Shown here piece by piece: positions 30,190 to 42,889 of a stretch of 64,000 nt of DNA (the first letter of the stretch is position 1; the number at the start of each line of letters is the position of its first letter). The stretch is from Sanderia malayensis (Eukaryota > Cnidaria > Scyphozoa > Semaeostomeae > Pelagiidae), in the NCBI GenBank assembly GCA_013076295.1, contig RQOL01000813.1:1-64000 (forward strand). Direction: 5' to 3'. A program made the translations under genes and the position numbers. The notes beneath the pieces are model-generated. The model was not told where the DNA came from and did no database searches. It saw only the letters and a list, made by a program, of their open reading frames with translations.

Positions 30190-33100
30190 TAGGTCTCTCT
30201 GAGATTGTCATCATACTCTGACGCCACAGCACCCTGAAGAATACCAAGTCATGTATACTGCAGGTCTATCTGTAAGTCGGGTCATCTTATGACATCACAG
30301 TACCTTCATGACTATTAAACCATGTATAAAGCAGGTCTCTCCGTGAGTCTTATCATCCTTGCCATCACAGCACCTTCATGAATATTAAGTGCTGCATAAT
30401 GCAGGTCTCTATGTAAGTCGGATCAGACTATGACATCATAGCACCTTCAAGAATATAAACCAAGTGTGATGCTTGTCTCTCTGTGGGTCTGAGCATGCAA
30501 AGACATCACAATACCTTCATGAATATTTAAGTCACACATAATGCAGGTCTCCCTGTAAATCAGATCAGACTATGACATGATTGCACCGTCATGAATGTTA
30601 AGCCATGTATATTCCAGGCTCTCTGCGAGACGGATCCTACCAGGACATCCCAGCACCTTCATAGATAATGAAATCCCACGTAATGCAGGTCTCTCTGGGC
30701 GTCTGGACAAAGCCGTGACATCGCAAGCATCCTTTCAAGAGAATGAGGCCATGTGTAGAGCAGGTCTCTCTGTGAGTTTAATCGAACCCTGACAGCACAG
30801 CATCTATATACGAAATAAACAATGGGAAAGTCAAGTTTCTCTTTGGGTTGAATCCATACTAGGGCATTAGAGCACCTTGGTGAATAATTGAACCATGGGT
30901 AAAGGCAGGTCTCTCTGTGAGAATGGTTAGACCATGGCCTAACAGTACCTTCGCAAAAATAAAGACCACGTGTGTTGCAGGTCTTTCTGTGAGTCTGATT
31001 CTACCGTGACATCACAGCACATTTGTGAATAAGTTGAACCAAGGGTAAATGCAGGTCTCTCTGTGAGTGTGGTGATAATATGACATCACAGCACCTTCGT
31101 GAATATTAAGCCATGTATAATGCAGGTCGCTATGCTAGTCGGATGAGAGCATGAAATAATAACACATGCAAGAATATTTAACCATGTGTAATGCAGGTCT
31201 CTCTGTGAGTCTAATCATGCTAAGACATTACAGCACCTTCATGAATAATCAGTCATACATAATGCAGGCCTCTCGTTAAGTCTGATCAGACTATGAAATG
31301 ATAGCACCTTCAAGAAATATTAAACCATGTGTAATGTAGGTCTCTCTGTGGATCTAATCACACTAAGATATCACAGCACCTGCGTGAATATTACGTCATA
31401 CATAAAACAGGTCTCTCTGTAAGTCGGATCAGACTATAACATCATAGCAACTTCAAGAATATTAATCCATGTATAGTGTAGGTCTCTCTGTGAGTCTAAT
31501 CGTACTAAGACATCACAGCACCTTCATGAATATTAAATTAAGTCATACATAACGCAGGTCTCTATGTAAGTCGGATCAGACTATGACGTGATAGCACCTT
31601 CATGCATATTAGGCCATGTATAGTGCAGGTCTCTCTGTGAGTCTAATCATACTAAGACATCGCAGCACCTTCATGAACATTACGTCATACATAAATGCAG
31701 GTCTCTCTGTGAGTCTAATCATACTAAGACATGATAGCACCTTCATAAATATTAAGCCATGTACAATACGGGCCTCTCTATGAGTCTGATCATGCTATTA
31801 TATCACAGCACCTTTGTGTTATCTTGTATGCTGTACCCTCAATGAATGCGAGTGGGGCGAATGATCCAAGATGAGTGTCGCATGGTTGACAAAACAAAGG
31901 GCATATGTACACCATAGCTTGAAATTTGAAAAAGCCATTTAGTCATCTTTTGCCACCATACTGTGGCAGTCCGCATGACTTGAGAACTATTTCAAAACTA
32001 TTGCATCCCCGAAAATGTATACATTTAGATTAAAGCTTAACCGCACGAAGGGTATCATTTTTAGCATTGAGATTATTTAACGGAAATGTGTAATCACGGA
32101 AAACACTGCACAGATAATAAAAGGTATCCTTGCTCCCGCAAAACTTTTCATGGCAATAGTTAGCAGATGCACAGTTGGATCTGTAACAACCCAAGCGCGT
32201 CGCCATAGGTAAAGAGATTGAAAATACTCTATGGCCAACAGCTGTATTCGCGTTTGTGAAGCCAATGGGAAAGATACACATACCAGAACAAGCTTTGGTA
32301 CCTTCGTTTTTCCTGTTTGTTTCCAACAGGCAAAAATGCTGAAATGTCAATGTGCCCGCCATTAATATGGAAGAACTCATTTTGTGCAAATTAAACAAAC
32401 AATTTTAACAGGGGTGAAAGGTGCACATCAATTATACACGAAGGATTACAATACAATGGCAATGATATATGCTAGTCGTTTTGATATGCTCAATCGGAAT
32501 GACATGTCCTATCAAATTTTGGGCAAAAGGACAAATCGAAGGGGGGCTGAGAGAATGTGTGCCAAGGAAAATATGACATCACAACACCTTCATGAATGTT
32601 CAGCCATGTATAATGCACAATGCAGGTCTCTCTGTGAGTCTAATCATACTATGACATCACAGCACCTTGATATATATTTAGCTAATGCATAATGCAGGTC
32701 TTATGGTGGGTCTAATCATACTCTGACATTACAGCACCTTCATAAATAATAAGACCATGGGTAATGCAGGTCTCTCTGTGAATCTGAACATACTATGACA
32801 TCACAGCACCTTCATAATAATAAGGTCATGGGTAATGCAGGTCCCTCTGTGAGTCTGAACATACTATGACATCACAGCACCTTCATAAATAATAAGGCCA
32901 TGTGTAAATGCAAGTCTCTCTGTGAGTCTGATCAAACTATGACATCACAGCACCTTCATAACAATAGGTCATGGGTAATGACGGTCTCTCTGTGAGTCTG
33001 ATGATACTAGGACATCACAGCACCTTCATAAGTAATAAGACAATGGGTAATGCAGGTCTCTCTGTGAGCCTGAAAATACTATGACATCACAGCACCTTCA

Positions 33101-33575
33101 TAATAATAAGGTCATGGGTAATGCAGGTCTTTCTGTGACTCTGAATTTACTATGACGTCACAGCACCTTCATAAGGATAAGGTCATGGGTAATGCAGGTC
33201 TCTCTGTGAGTCTGATCATACTATGACATCACAGCACCTTCATAGTAATAAGGTCATGGGTAATGCAGGTCTCTCTGTGAGTCTGATCATACTATGACAT
33301 CACAGCACCTTCATAATAATAAGGTCATGGGTAATGCAGGTCTCTCTGTGAGTTTGATCATACTATGACATCACAGCACCTTCATAATAATAAAGTTATG
33401 GGTAATGCAGGTCTTTCTGTGAGTCTGATCATATTATGGCATCACAGCACCTTCATAATATTAAGGTCATGGGTAATGCAGGTCTCTCTGTGAGTCTGAA
33501 CATACTATGACATCACAGCACCTTCGTGCGTATTAGCCAATGCAGAATGCAGGTCTCTCTGTGAATCTAATCGTA
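30190..33575. repeat. 71-bp minisatellite, two blocks
   Basis: The unit contains GCAGGTCTCTCTGTGAGTCT, then TATGACATCACAGCACCTTC, then AATAAGGTCATGGGTAAT. The period is exactly 71 bp in the homogeneous part (33181-33400). About 22 degenerate copies fill 30190-31810 and about 14 better copies fill 32580-33575. 31812-32570 between them is unrelated DNA partly repeated at 34580-34800. Homogeneity increases towards the right end. Confidence 0.9.
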
Positions 33576-34561
33576 CTAGCCGGGAGCGCTCGCGTCAGCT
33601 CGCTTCCCGGAGGGGGGCAAGCGAAAAAAACTTAATTTGGTTGGCGCACTTCGTGCGCTGCATTCGCTCACGCTCATGCCCCTTTCAATCCCACATACAA
33701 TAGGTTAGCTCGCTGCGCTCGCATGTCTATCTGTTATCAAGAAACATTGACTGATGGCGCACTTCGTGCGCTGCATTTGCTCCCGCTCATGCCTCTGCCT
33801 ACTCCTCTTACAATAGTTTGGCTCGCTCCGCTCGCCTCATAATCGCGTATCATAATTTGTTTTTAAAACTTTGACTTTGTTTACATTAGGCCTAAGCGTC
33901 ACAGTATGCCAAAGCAACAATGGCGGTTGTACAAAAACTAAGACTATCTCACTCAAAAAACAAAACAAAACTATCACCTGTGTTCTCAATTGTCTCCTGT
34001 AATTTTCCAGAGGTCTTTCAAACAATTAGCAAGGCCTTACAAAGATAATTCAGGTCGTAAAACACTTTGAAAGGCGCCCAGTTATCCTTGGTGTTGAAAA
34101 CAAAAACAAGCGTCTTCTCCAAAAGTACCTCCTGTTCAACCCGAAGGCTAATTTGCATGCTAACGAAAAACGCGTGACTTTTCACGTGAAGTCACGAAAG
34201 AGCCGATCAAATTGCAGCAAAAGGCGAAACGCGTCACGTGAAGAGCAAATGCTTTGTTCGAAAATGGATTTCGCGACGCGAATTTGGAAGTTTCGCCAGC
34301 GTACACCGTCGTTTTTTCGTGATAGCCAATTAGGCGAACTTTAACAAAGAATTTCCTAATCTTTTAGTCGAAACTGTAAGGTCTCATATAGATAACTTTC
34401 TGGTTCAGCCGGCATAGAACAGCTCACTTAAAAATAGGATACCTCGTTCGCCGTTTCGGCCTATTGTTTTGAGGCGTTCGACCTATTGTTTCGGGTCGAA
34501 TCTATTGTTTTTGGCAAGGAAAATGCGTCCTCACGTGACTCCGCAGAATATATATATTAGA
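33576..34561 (-). mobile_element. Complete 986-bp non-autonomous Helitron (type B)
   Basis: On the minus strand it starts TCTAATATATATATTC (34561), preceded by A, and ends with a GC hairpin and CTAG (33579-33576), followed by T. This is insertion between A and T without duplication, as Helitrons do. The target is the 71-bp minisatellite, whose unit resumes on the other side (34562 onward, TGTGACATCACAGCACC). There are no coding frames of note. This is the best delimited copy in the window. Confidence 0.8.
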
Positions 34562-35460
34562 TTGTGACATCACAGCACCAACAGCCTTGGTCGTTGGAAC
34601 CGTATTTTGCCTATTTGTTATAAACAATAGAAGTATAGTAGCAAAAATGCTGAAATGTCAACTGGTCATGCATTACGATGAAAGAACTTATTACGTGCAA
34701 TAAAACCACAATTTTTACAGAGGCGAAAGGTGCACATCGATTACACACGAAGGATTACAATACAATGGCAATGATATAGGTGAATCGCTCAGAGATGCTC
34801 AATTAGTGTGAAATGTCGTATCAATTTTTAGGGCAAGGCAAAGGTACAAATCCAAAGAATAGCAAGAGGCCGAAATGAAGCGTGCCAAGGAGCAAATAGA
34901 GGGGAGAAAATGGTGGGTAGCTAGGCAAAAAACAGGGGTAGCAGTAAAATAAAAACAAATGACAACCTGGCCAGGGAGCAGAGCAGTGCACAAAAAGACG
35001 CTACGTACAATGCGAAAGTAGGGGCAGGCAAAACATGAAAATGAAAGAACTGTGGCGAAGTGGACGGCGGGTATTTACCCGTGGGATACAAAGTAACGAT
35101 AAACACGATAAAACACACACCTAAAGCGCGGGGTTGGCAGAATAGGAAATGTACACGATAAAACCGGGTAGCAAATAGGGTTGGCCCGAACCGTGCATTG
35201 ACTAAATGGACAGGAAGTAACCGATAACACACGCTAATTAATGCAATCCCGAACTTAATAACGGGAAGACAATGTCGAAAAACAAACTCACGGTCCCTCC
35301 CTGCACTGGAGGGCCAACTCTTGGGGCCACATCGCACCTAGGATCGGCTTGAACTTCTGAGCTGACAGGATGTACCATGGCTTCAATTACACCAGCATTT
35401 GGCGGTGAATGGAGGCTGAGCCTCTGCAGCATTATTGGTAGAAGCCATTCTGCATGAAAA
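34562..35460 (-). other. Unassigned part of the 6.6-kb insertion
   Basis: 34580-34800 repeats 32310-32500. 34920-35430 is open on the minus strand in overlapping frames of unusual Phe/Leu/Cys content, without known motifs. It may be remnant coding sequence of the element, but nothing supports a product. Confidence 0.3.
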
Positions 35461-35466
35461 TCAAGG

Positions 35467-36965
35467 CTAGGGCAGCGACGGCGAGAGGTTACCGAAGAAA
35501 ACTTTCGGTATATTCACGCTTGAAGCTAGTGAAGACTGAAGAGGGGGTAAAATCTGTTCGACTGTTATATAGCCATGCGTGGGTATGTCGGGTCCAGGGC
35601 TATTGCGTGCAGTGCCCACAGGGGCACAGGAGTAGTGAAATAGTTTTAGTTCTCGTTTGAACGAATGTACCTTTAGTGAGAATAGGATGAACGATTGTAC
35701 TCTTCCTACCTTGAGTTTAAGTCTGTGCAACGGCATTCCATTGGGAGTGAGTTGGTTGACAAATTCAATGGTGTAGGCCTCTTCCTCATCTGGATCGTCT
35801 GTGACAACACTGTCTGTGCTGTAATAAGTTCTTTCGGCTGTTTGAAGTCTGTCCAGCATTAAGTCATTTACTTGATGTGATAAGTCATTCTTTGGAGTCA
35901 GACAACAGCGTTCAGACATTTTTACAGGATCCATCATTAGGTGTGAATCTTGTGTGTTCGGGCTGGTAAAAATGAAGTTCAGCATGTCTTCTTTAGACGA
36001 AGTGCATATCTGTTGTGGCAGAATTACGTTGTCTAGTGCATCGTGTGCTTCTTGCTTGTTGCCAAGTCTGAGAGGCCATTCTGAGAATTCACGGCATGAA
36101 TCATCTTGAACGGCTCTCATGTTGGTGTGTAAACGATGCTGCTGAAGCTTTGTCCATAGATCAAGATCTGGTGTGATTTTAGAGTCTCGGATACAATTCT
36201 TTCCCTTCCTGCTTTCATGACGACAGGTAGAACTTGTCTGAAGTCACCACCAAGTAGCATGAACCTGCCACCAAATGGTCTGTCGACATGTGTAATGTCT
36301 CGAAGCAGTCGGTCAACTGCTTGTAATGCAAGTGCAGGAATCATGGAAGCTTCATCCCATATGAAAAGGGTAGTTTCACGCAATACCTGTGCTCTCCTGC
36401 TCTGTCTCTTGACATTACACGTTGATTCAGCTTGAAGTGGTATAGGAATTTTAAAGGTAGAATGTGAAGTTCTACCATTTATGAGCAGTGTTGCAGCAAT
36501 TCCTGACCATGCCATGCACTGAACTTTATGTCCATTGGCTTGCAGATTGTGAACCAAGGTGTTGTAAAGGAAAGTTTTCCTGGTTCCAGCCGGCCCATCA
36601 ACAAAGTGACAGTTCTGTTTGGATTGCGCGTTGATAGCATCAGTGATTCCCGTGTATATGGCTCGCTGTTCAGGGTTCAATGCGGCCAGCATTCGTTCTC
36701 CTTCCTCTCTGGAATTGCCAACATCCATGTCATCTTCCTCTGTAATAATAAGTGAAATATATTGCAATAAAATTGGAAAGAAAGCTAGAAGAATCATTGT
36801 GGAAAAATACGTGAATGCCCTTGTCTGCACGATATTAGGATACATTATTATATTGTTACTAATACAGTACATGTTTGAAAATAACACATTAGTACCTCGT
36901 TCAGGAATGACATAGTCGGCTGGACGTCAGTGTGGTTTTTTCATTGATGTTTTGTAATTGTTCAT
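35467..36965 (-). pseudogene. Helitron helicase, N-terminal helicase exons (copy II)
   Basis: It contains Walker A VDGPAGTRKTFLYNTL (Gly to Arg at the usual GKT position), motif II FIWDEASMIP and motif III RFMLLGGDFRQVLP, so it is a Pif1-like Helitron helicase. A frame break near 36120-36165 separates two frames. The donor CTCAAG/GTAGG (about 35713) is kept. 36923-36965 is Rep sequence joined directly to helicase, so the Rep-to-helicase spacer is deleted in this copy. Confidence 0.85.
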
Positions 36966-37019
36966 TGTGTAATGTTTTGTAAAACATTCTACCACACCAG
37001 AAGGCAAATGACCGGCCTG

Positions 37020-38325
37020 ACATTGTCACACAAGTATTTCAAGTGAAGCTACAAGAGCTATTCGAAGATGTCCCTGTCAAGCACATTCTGGGACACACTA
37101 TTGCACATGTATATGTCATCGAATTTCAGAAGAGAGGACTACCACATGCTCACATGATTCTGTTCCTGTCTGAGGCTGATAGACCACAAACACCCGAAGA
37201 GGTAACATCTTCAACAATAATTTATATATAGAGTACGATATATAATCATCAGTTGTATGGCTTAGTAAAAACACAATGCATTTTAATGTGTAGAACTTAC
37301 ATGTGATATTTTTCCTCGAAACCTGCAGGTAGATCAACTCATATCAGCTGAAATTCGGACCCACAGGATGCAAGATATCACAAGTTAGTACTGAAGCACA
37401 TGACACATGGACCATGCGGTGATATAAACCCCGGATGTGTTTGCATGGAGAATAACAAATGCAAAAAACGATTTCCGAAAGATCGCACTGCCGAAACACA
37501 AGTCAATGCGAATGGTTATCCACTCTAGAGACGACGCTGTCGTCACCCAGTCAATCTGGAAGATCGACTTCTAGATGATACATGGGTTGTGCCACATAAT
37601 CGCCATCGTCTACTCAAGTATCAGTGTCACATTAATCTCAAAATATGTAGCACTGTGAAGTCCGTGAAATATATTTTCAAATATATTCATAAGGATAAGA
37701 TATGGCACACGTGGAAATTCTTGAAGGACAGCAGCATCAAGTACCTCAAGATATCGAGCACGATGAAGTACGCTAATACATCAACGCCCGGTATATTGGA
37801 CCTCATGAAGCTGTTCATAGAATATTCCAATTTGCCATGCACGAGAAAAGTCACACTATCAAACGTCTGCATGTTCATCTACCTGATCAGCAGACTGTAT
37901 ACTTTCAGGATAATGGAAGGGTCGAACAATTACAAAACATCAATGAAAAAACCACACTGACGTCTTCGTTTCAATTGAATGCACAAGACCCGGCTGCACG
38001 CCAATATCTCTATCACGAGGTTCCTGAACACTATGTTTTCAACGAGCGCACCAAAACACCGAAAGCAAGACAGCGGAAAACACTGCCTGTCATAGGCAGA
38101 ATATATCAAGTTCACCCACGACCATGTGAGCAAGGTTCGCACTGAGACTATTGCTTCTCCATAAACGGGGTACCACTTCGTTTGAAGATCTTCGCACGAT
38201 AAAAGGGAAACCTATGCAATTCCTTCAAAGACGCTGCTTTAGCTCTGGGTCTGTTGGAAGATGATGCTGAAATCATACGCTGTTTGGAGGAGGCAGTTAT
38301 TTTTAACATGCCAGTACAACCTGAG
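37020..38325 (+). pseudogene. Helitron Rep catalytic region (inverted segment)
   Basis: It is on the plus strand, opposite to the flanking helicase and N-terminal parts. VIEFQKRGLPHAHMIL contains the HUH motif (HAH). SVKYIFKYIHKD holds the two catalytic tyrosines (YIFKY). HEKSHTIKRLHVHLP and LLLLHKRGTTSFEDLRT are also typical. An intron (GTAACA at 37202, CCTGCAG ending at 37329) interrupts it. In-frame stops (about 37528 and 37770) and several frame changes make it non-functional. It resumes at 39594 after a nested insertion. Confidence 0.85.
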
Positions 38326-39592
38326 CCCCTCCTAGGGGGGGTATATGCTCCCTTGATCCCTATTTGTTTTTGCATTTTCTCCCTTGATCCCCATAAATAA
38401 ACTCGAATGCTCCCCAAAATGTTTTTTCTCTATGCTTCCGTTATCCCCAAAATTTTCGCTTCACTCCCTTGATCCGTAAAAATATTTTGCTTTACTCTTG
38501 CTACTTGACAATCACCTCTATTTTGGCGTAAGAAACAAGTTATTCATAATAGTAGAAGTCGTCTTCAAATCGCCTCTTTCTTCCCCTTGAACTCCTTGTT
38601 CGCGGTTGCTCACTATCAGCGTTTGCTTCTTTGGCAGACAAATCAGCTGCCTCCGTCACAATGATCAGTTCGTTTGTAGTTTGTAGTTGTTCAAGAAGGA
38701 GGATAAGATCTCCCTTCTCAAGTTCTAACGTGCCATTTTTTAAATGACAATCAGTTATAACGCACAAGATGTTAATGATTTCAACAGATTTCTCTGCATT
38801 TTCTGTAAATATAATGGGATTAAAGGGATCCTGGCTGTACACGCTAACAAGTGCATCCTCTTGAAGGGAGGCTATAACGAACAAGACATTTCAATTGCCC
38901 CGTACACAGACAAACTGGCCTTGCTCATATAGCGTTTCTGGTCGACTGTTCGTCTGCGGCGTTCCAACAGCTGGCGCTTGACTTAGAGCTGAAAAATCGA
39001 GAGGTTCAACAGGGGGAGAGTTAGCTGCATATAGGTTGATTGGCAGGGTACCAGGGTTGTCCTTTGTTGTCATATTTCGCACCGTTTTCTGGGGAACACT
39101 TTGACCATACATAGCTCTCCAGTTCCTCATCTCGTTGACCTGCCTTGAAGACAGTGCTCGAGACTTTGGTGGGCCCAGCTTTGGGAGATACTTATAATTT
39201 GTCGACGTGAAGGTGTGAGGGTAGAAGGACTTCGGGGCAGTAAAATATGCAAATGGTGTGGCGCACTGTCGCTTCAATCTTTCTTTGATAGCCCTGCTTG
39301 GCCGATAATCGAACTCAAGGTGCATGGGCATGTCGGTTGCACCACTTCTCATCTCTGAGAATGTATTCTCCACAACAAACGTCAGGATGCATTTCATGAG
39401 ACAGATGGCGCACAGTGAGACCGACCAGTTTTTGCAGGCAAATCAGTGACAACAAAGAAATAACGGGATCTCCCTGATCCCTAAAATGTAAAGCTGGCTC
39501 CCAGCTCCCTGAAAATAATTTGGCAATCTCCTCGTCTCCCCAAAAATAACTGAGCAATCTCCCTTGCTCCCTAAAACCCCTGGGAGGGGTTC
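38326..39592. mobile_element. Nested 1.27-kb transposon, MULE-like duplication
   Basis: Ends CCCCTCCTAGGGG (left) and CCCCTGGGAGGGG (right) are imperfect inverted repeats, followed inward by CTCCCT-rich sequence on both sides. Flanks ACAACCTGAG (38316-38325) and ACAACTGAG (39593-39601) are a 9-bp duplication with one extra base. The Rep reading frame continues across when the insertion is removed. 9-bp duplications are usual for Mutator-like elements. Confidence 0.65.
38540..39397 (-). pseudogene. Unrecognised gene inside the nested transposon
   Basis: Two frames (39397-38891 and 38884-38540) look like one protein split by a frame change. The first contains VENTFSEMRSGATDMP and a SFYPHTFTSTNYKYL segment. 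The second has an acidic/Leu-rich helix (LELEKGDLILLLEQLQTTN) and a basic tail SRGRKRRFEDD. It may be captured host sequence or part of a transposon-encoded protein. No domain can be named. Confidence 0.45.
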
Positions 39593-39593
39593 A

Positions 39594-40200
39594 CAACTGA
39601 GACAGTTGCTTGCAACATTACTCCTTTTTCAAACACCTTCAGATATTGCAGCACTCTTCAACATGTTCAAAGAAGCATTAAGTGAAGACTTTGTACGATG
39701 TGATCAAGTCAATCATCCCGATATGGCCATAGCTTTTGAAGACCGACACATGTATCAATGTCTACATGACATTGACGAAAATTTGAAAGTACATGGTCAA
39801 GCAATCACTAATTATGCTGACCTTCCTCAACTTCCAGCCGACTATGTCATTCCTGAACGAGGTACTAATGTGTTATTTTCAAACATGTACTGTATTAGTA
39901 AGCATATAATAATGTATCGTAATATCGTGCAGACAAGGGCATTCACATATTTTTCCACAATGATTCTCCTAGCTTTTCTTTCCAATTTTATTGCAATATA
40001 TTTCACTTATTATTACAGAGGAAAATGACATGGATGTTGGCAATTCCAGAGAGGAAGGAGAACGATTGCTGGCCGCATTGAACCCTAAACAGCGAGCCAT
40101 ATACACGGGAATCACTGATGCTATCAACGCGCAATCCAAACAGAACTGTCACTTTGTTGATGGGCCGGCTGGAACCGGGAAAACTTTCCTTTACAACACC
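39594..40200 (+). pseudogene. Helitron Rep C-terminal spacer and start of helicase (inverted segment)
   Basis: RQLLATLLLFQTPSDIAALF continues the Rep region. PADYVIPERG ends an exon (donor GTACTAATG), and after an intron DVGNSREEGERLLAALN and GPAGTGKTFLYNT (intact Walker A) follow. At about 40200 the strand switches to minus-strand Rep N-terminal sequence. The part 39838-40195 is the inverted counterpart of 36922-36570. Confidence 0.85.
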
Positions 40201-40204
40201 TTTG

Positions 40205-42872
40205 TATTCGTTGGGATTGTTTGCCCTGGCCATTTGATTTTCGATTTCAGCCCTTCTGTTCAGGTGATCCATTAGTCCTCGATAACTGTCAGCACGTAAT
40301 TGGCGTTGATTGTGCAAAATCCAGTTGAGCTTGTTTCCTTCTATTTTGGTGTATGCATCCACCAAATATTGTTGAAAGAGAAGTGTTGCCCTGTGGATGG
40401 TAGACAGTTGATTTCTGACTTGTATTCGGTACGAATAATATTCGGCGATTGTAAGTTTGGTACAGTGGTTACGATTAGCATTTTGCTGGCCTTGTCCTTC
40501 ACGTGTAGGTAGACATTGAAAGTCCAAGCTGTAACCCCGATCACCCTGAAAGAACAACAATGGGTAGGTTAGAGGATCTGCAACAGGATTTATGGCATTA
40601 ATCTTCATAAGATTACCACGCCTTGTTCAAATTTGAAGCTCTCTATCCCCGGGATTAGGAGCACCGCCATTGCGTGTAGTGTACACTGCTGCAATTTCTC
40701 TGGCAGTAGGATTATCATATCTTCGATCTTGTTCTGGGCGACGGGTAATAATCATCTTGAATATGGGAATTGGCTAATCATTGGCAATGGCTTGCTGCCT
40801 TTGCTCTTCCAGTACCTCTCCCATTGTTTTAAAATGTTGAGCAAACCGATTTACTGCCATCAATTCGTTTTGCAGCAGTGCCACCATGTCTAAGTCCAAG
40901 TTTTGTTCTCTGGCTGTGTTCTGGCGTTCTTCCAGTGCTTGTTGGGTGTCCATAATATATAATTCTGCATATTTTCTGGACCTGTCGGTTTCAGTTACCC
41001 CTGTTGAATTGAAATAAACATTGTAAGTTGTACTTCATTATATCGACTGTAATTTTCAATGCAGCAAGTGTTTTGTTATATAAGCATCATAAAGCACCTT
41101 GATTTTCGATTCGACAACTCTTAATATCAAGCCAAGGATAGTAGAGATCTAATCCATTGTAGATTGGGTGGGAAAGGACTTGAGCGTTCTGTCAACATCC
41201 GTTTCATCACATGAAGCTATTATTTGAAAATGTAGCATAATATAAGAGGTAAGAGATGGACGTTATATTTACCTGTCATATGGTATGCGTTTCCATGTAT
41301 GGTGATAACTGGTGGTCCTGAATTAGCGTGTCTCACAACGTTAGCTGTCCAGGATGCCATCGCCATTAGTGAATTGTATCTGCGAAAATTTTTGAGAAAA
41401 TATTTAGATTCATCAGTAGTTCCAGTGTATAAATGCATCACATTTGCCGGGGGTGGTTGAATGGGATCGAGAGTTATTAATCCTCCCATACAACATTTGT
41501 TGTATTGCTTTTTTGAGTTGAGTTCCTCTCGGAAGTACTTCGCTTCACAGTGAATACATGTTCTGGTCATTTTCCCAAGATGATGAGGCATTGGGGAGAA
41601 TTGAGGAATTTCAAGAATAGGTTGATTGACTTCCCTTTCTTGATGTTCAATGGGTTGAAGGACATGATCTTTGTGTTGTGGTGGGATTTCGTCATGCATT
41701 TCAATTCTTGTGGTTGTACCGCTATTTGATTCTCTTCATTCTCATTTTCAAGGTTGGGTTGCAATTCCATAGCAGCAGGCAATATTTGTGGATCCTAAAA
41801 TGCAATGCAGTCTAAGTTAATATAATTCAATGATGTGTTTTGAAATGCATGAAACTGAAGCTTGTGAAGATATGTCTATTTAGAGAGCAAAATAATTTCC
41901 TGACATGGTCCTATCGAGAATGACTGATGTATTTTAAGCCAATTGTGATGGTAGTCTGTTTTACCTGATTATCATGTGGAATTGGAATGTGTTGTTCCAC
42001 GTTGATTTCATCAGGTTGTGCTGGCCTTTCAATTTCATTATTTTCATTTTCAATATGTGTTTTGGGTTGCATCTGCATTGGCCGTATCTGTTGAAATGAA
42101 CATTAAATGAAATTATTTACATTAAGGTTTTAGTTATTGGAAATTTTAATGTTATTAATATACAGTTCCCATTGATATAAATATACATGGGGACTTACAT
42201 CTACAAGTCTCAAATAGGTTGGAAAAGGGAGTTGCCTAACTGTAGTTAACTTGTGTTAACAATTTTGTTTTACCTCATTGTCATTTTGAGCCTGAATTAC
42301 ATTAAGCATCTCCACATTTGCCGTTTGTATTGCTGCCGGACCTTCATGATTACGAATCAGAAGGGGTGGTTGCAACTGCATAACCATCGGTGATACCTGC
42401 GGATGGAAAAATGTTGATAATGTGGTTGATATAATAACTGATTTAATTTTGATAGTTTTTAATTACAAAAAGCTGTATAATATATGGTTGTTGTGGAAAA
42501 GTTTAGCAGCAATTATCGAGTTGTGTACCTGAAGTTGAGGGGCCAGTGCTGCAGGATATTGTAAGCCAATGTTTATTGGTTGTGGTACTGCTTAAGTCCA
42601 TAGTGGGGAAGCATCGCAGGTAGCTGCCATGGCACATACAATGCCTGCATCTGTGGATAATGAACTGGTAGTGGTTGATATTCTTGGGCTGGTTGCTGAG
42701 GGTATTCTTGCTGCAACTGGTGAAGACCATTCACTGCTGCCTGTACCATATTATCAGGTGGTAAATGAACTGGATGAGGCTTTTGGTTCTTCTCACGATT
42801 TCGGCGATTTGCTTTCCTTACTTGATCGCAGCACCTTGAGCCGGTGATGCTTTTTCTGGCTTTTTTCGGCAT
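40205..42872 (-). pseudogene. Helitron Rep N-terminal exons (copy II)
   Basis: Exons from ATG 42872 (MPKKARKSITGS) include two short Gln-rich exons (about 42270-42400 and 41965-42090), the zinc-motif exon (41797-41274; CIHCEAKYF and NKCCMGG) and the pre-Rep exon (41001-40205). The exon order and donors match copy III. Frame breaks occur near 40604-40630 and 41700. Helitron_like_N identity is clear, with a function in DNA binding and target nicking inferred for the family. Confidence 0.85.
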
Positions 42873-42889
42873 TTTGCGAGAGATGATAT

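Larger units (their letters stand above)
29049..35685. mobile_element. 6.6-kb insertion in the helicase intron
   Basis: Compared with the empty intron at 52894-52999, the sequence between AATAG (29044-29048) and GATGAA (about 35686) is extra. Terminal sequences CCTATTCTCACTTAA (left) and AGTGAGAATAGG (right) are inverted relatives. A short version of the element (29049-29368, about 320 bp) precedes the long one (29374-35685), and both end in the same 180 bp (compare 29190-29370 with 35505-35685). The interior carries the 71-bp minisatellite and a nested type B Helitron. No transposase or reverse transcriptase was recognised. Confidence 0.55.

Noticed and set aside
30190..33575. Regular repeats that could suggest a CRISPR array
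   Set aside because: The 71-bp units are directly joined without unique spacers, in a eukaryotic setting with no cas genes.
33600..33840. GC-rich GCGCTTCGCGCGC modules resembling a tRNA or structured RNA
   Set aside because: No cloverleaf or A/B-box spacing is visible. The module is the 3' end of non-autonomous Helitrons and varies freely between copies.
34921..35337. 138-codon minus-strand frame with many Phe and Leu
   Set aside because: It has no motif, no repeat support, and overlapping frames on the same strand are equally open, so coding is not supported.
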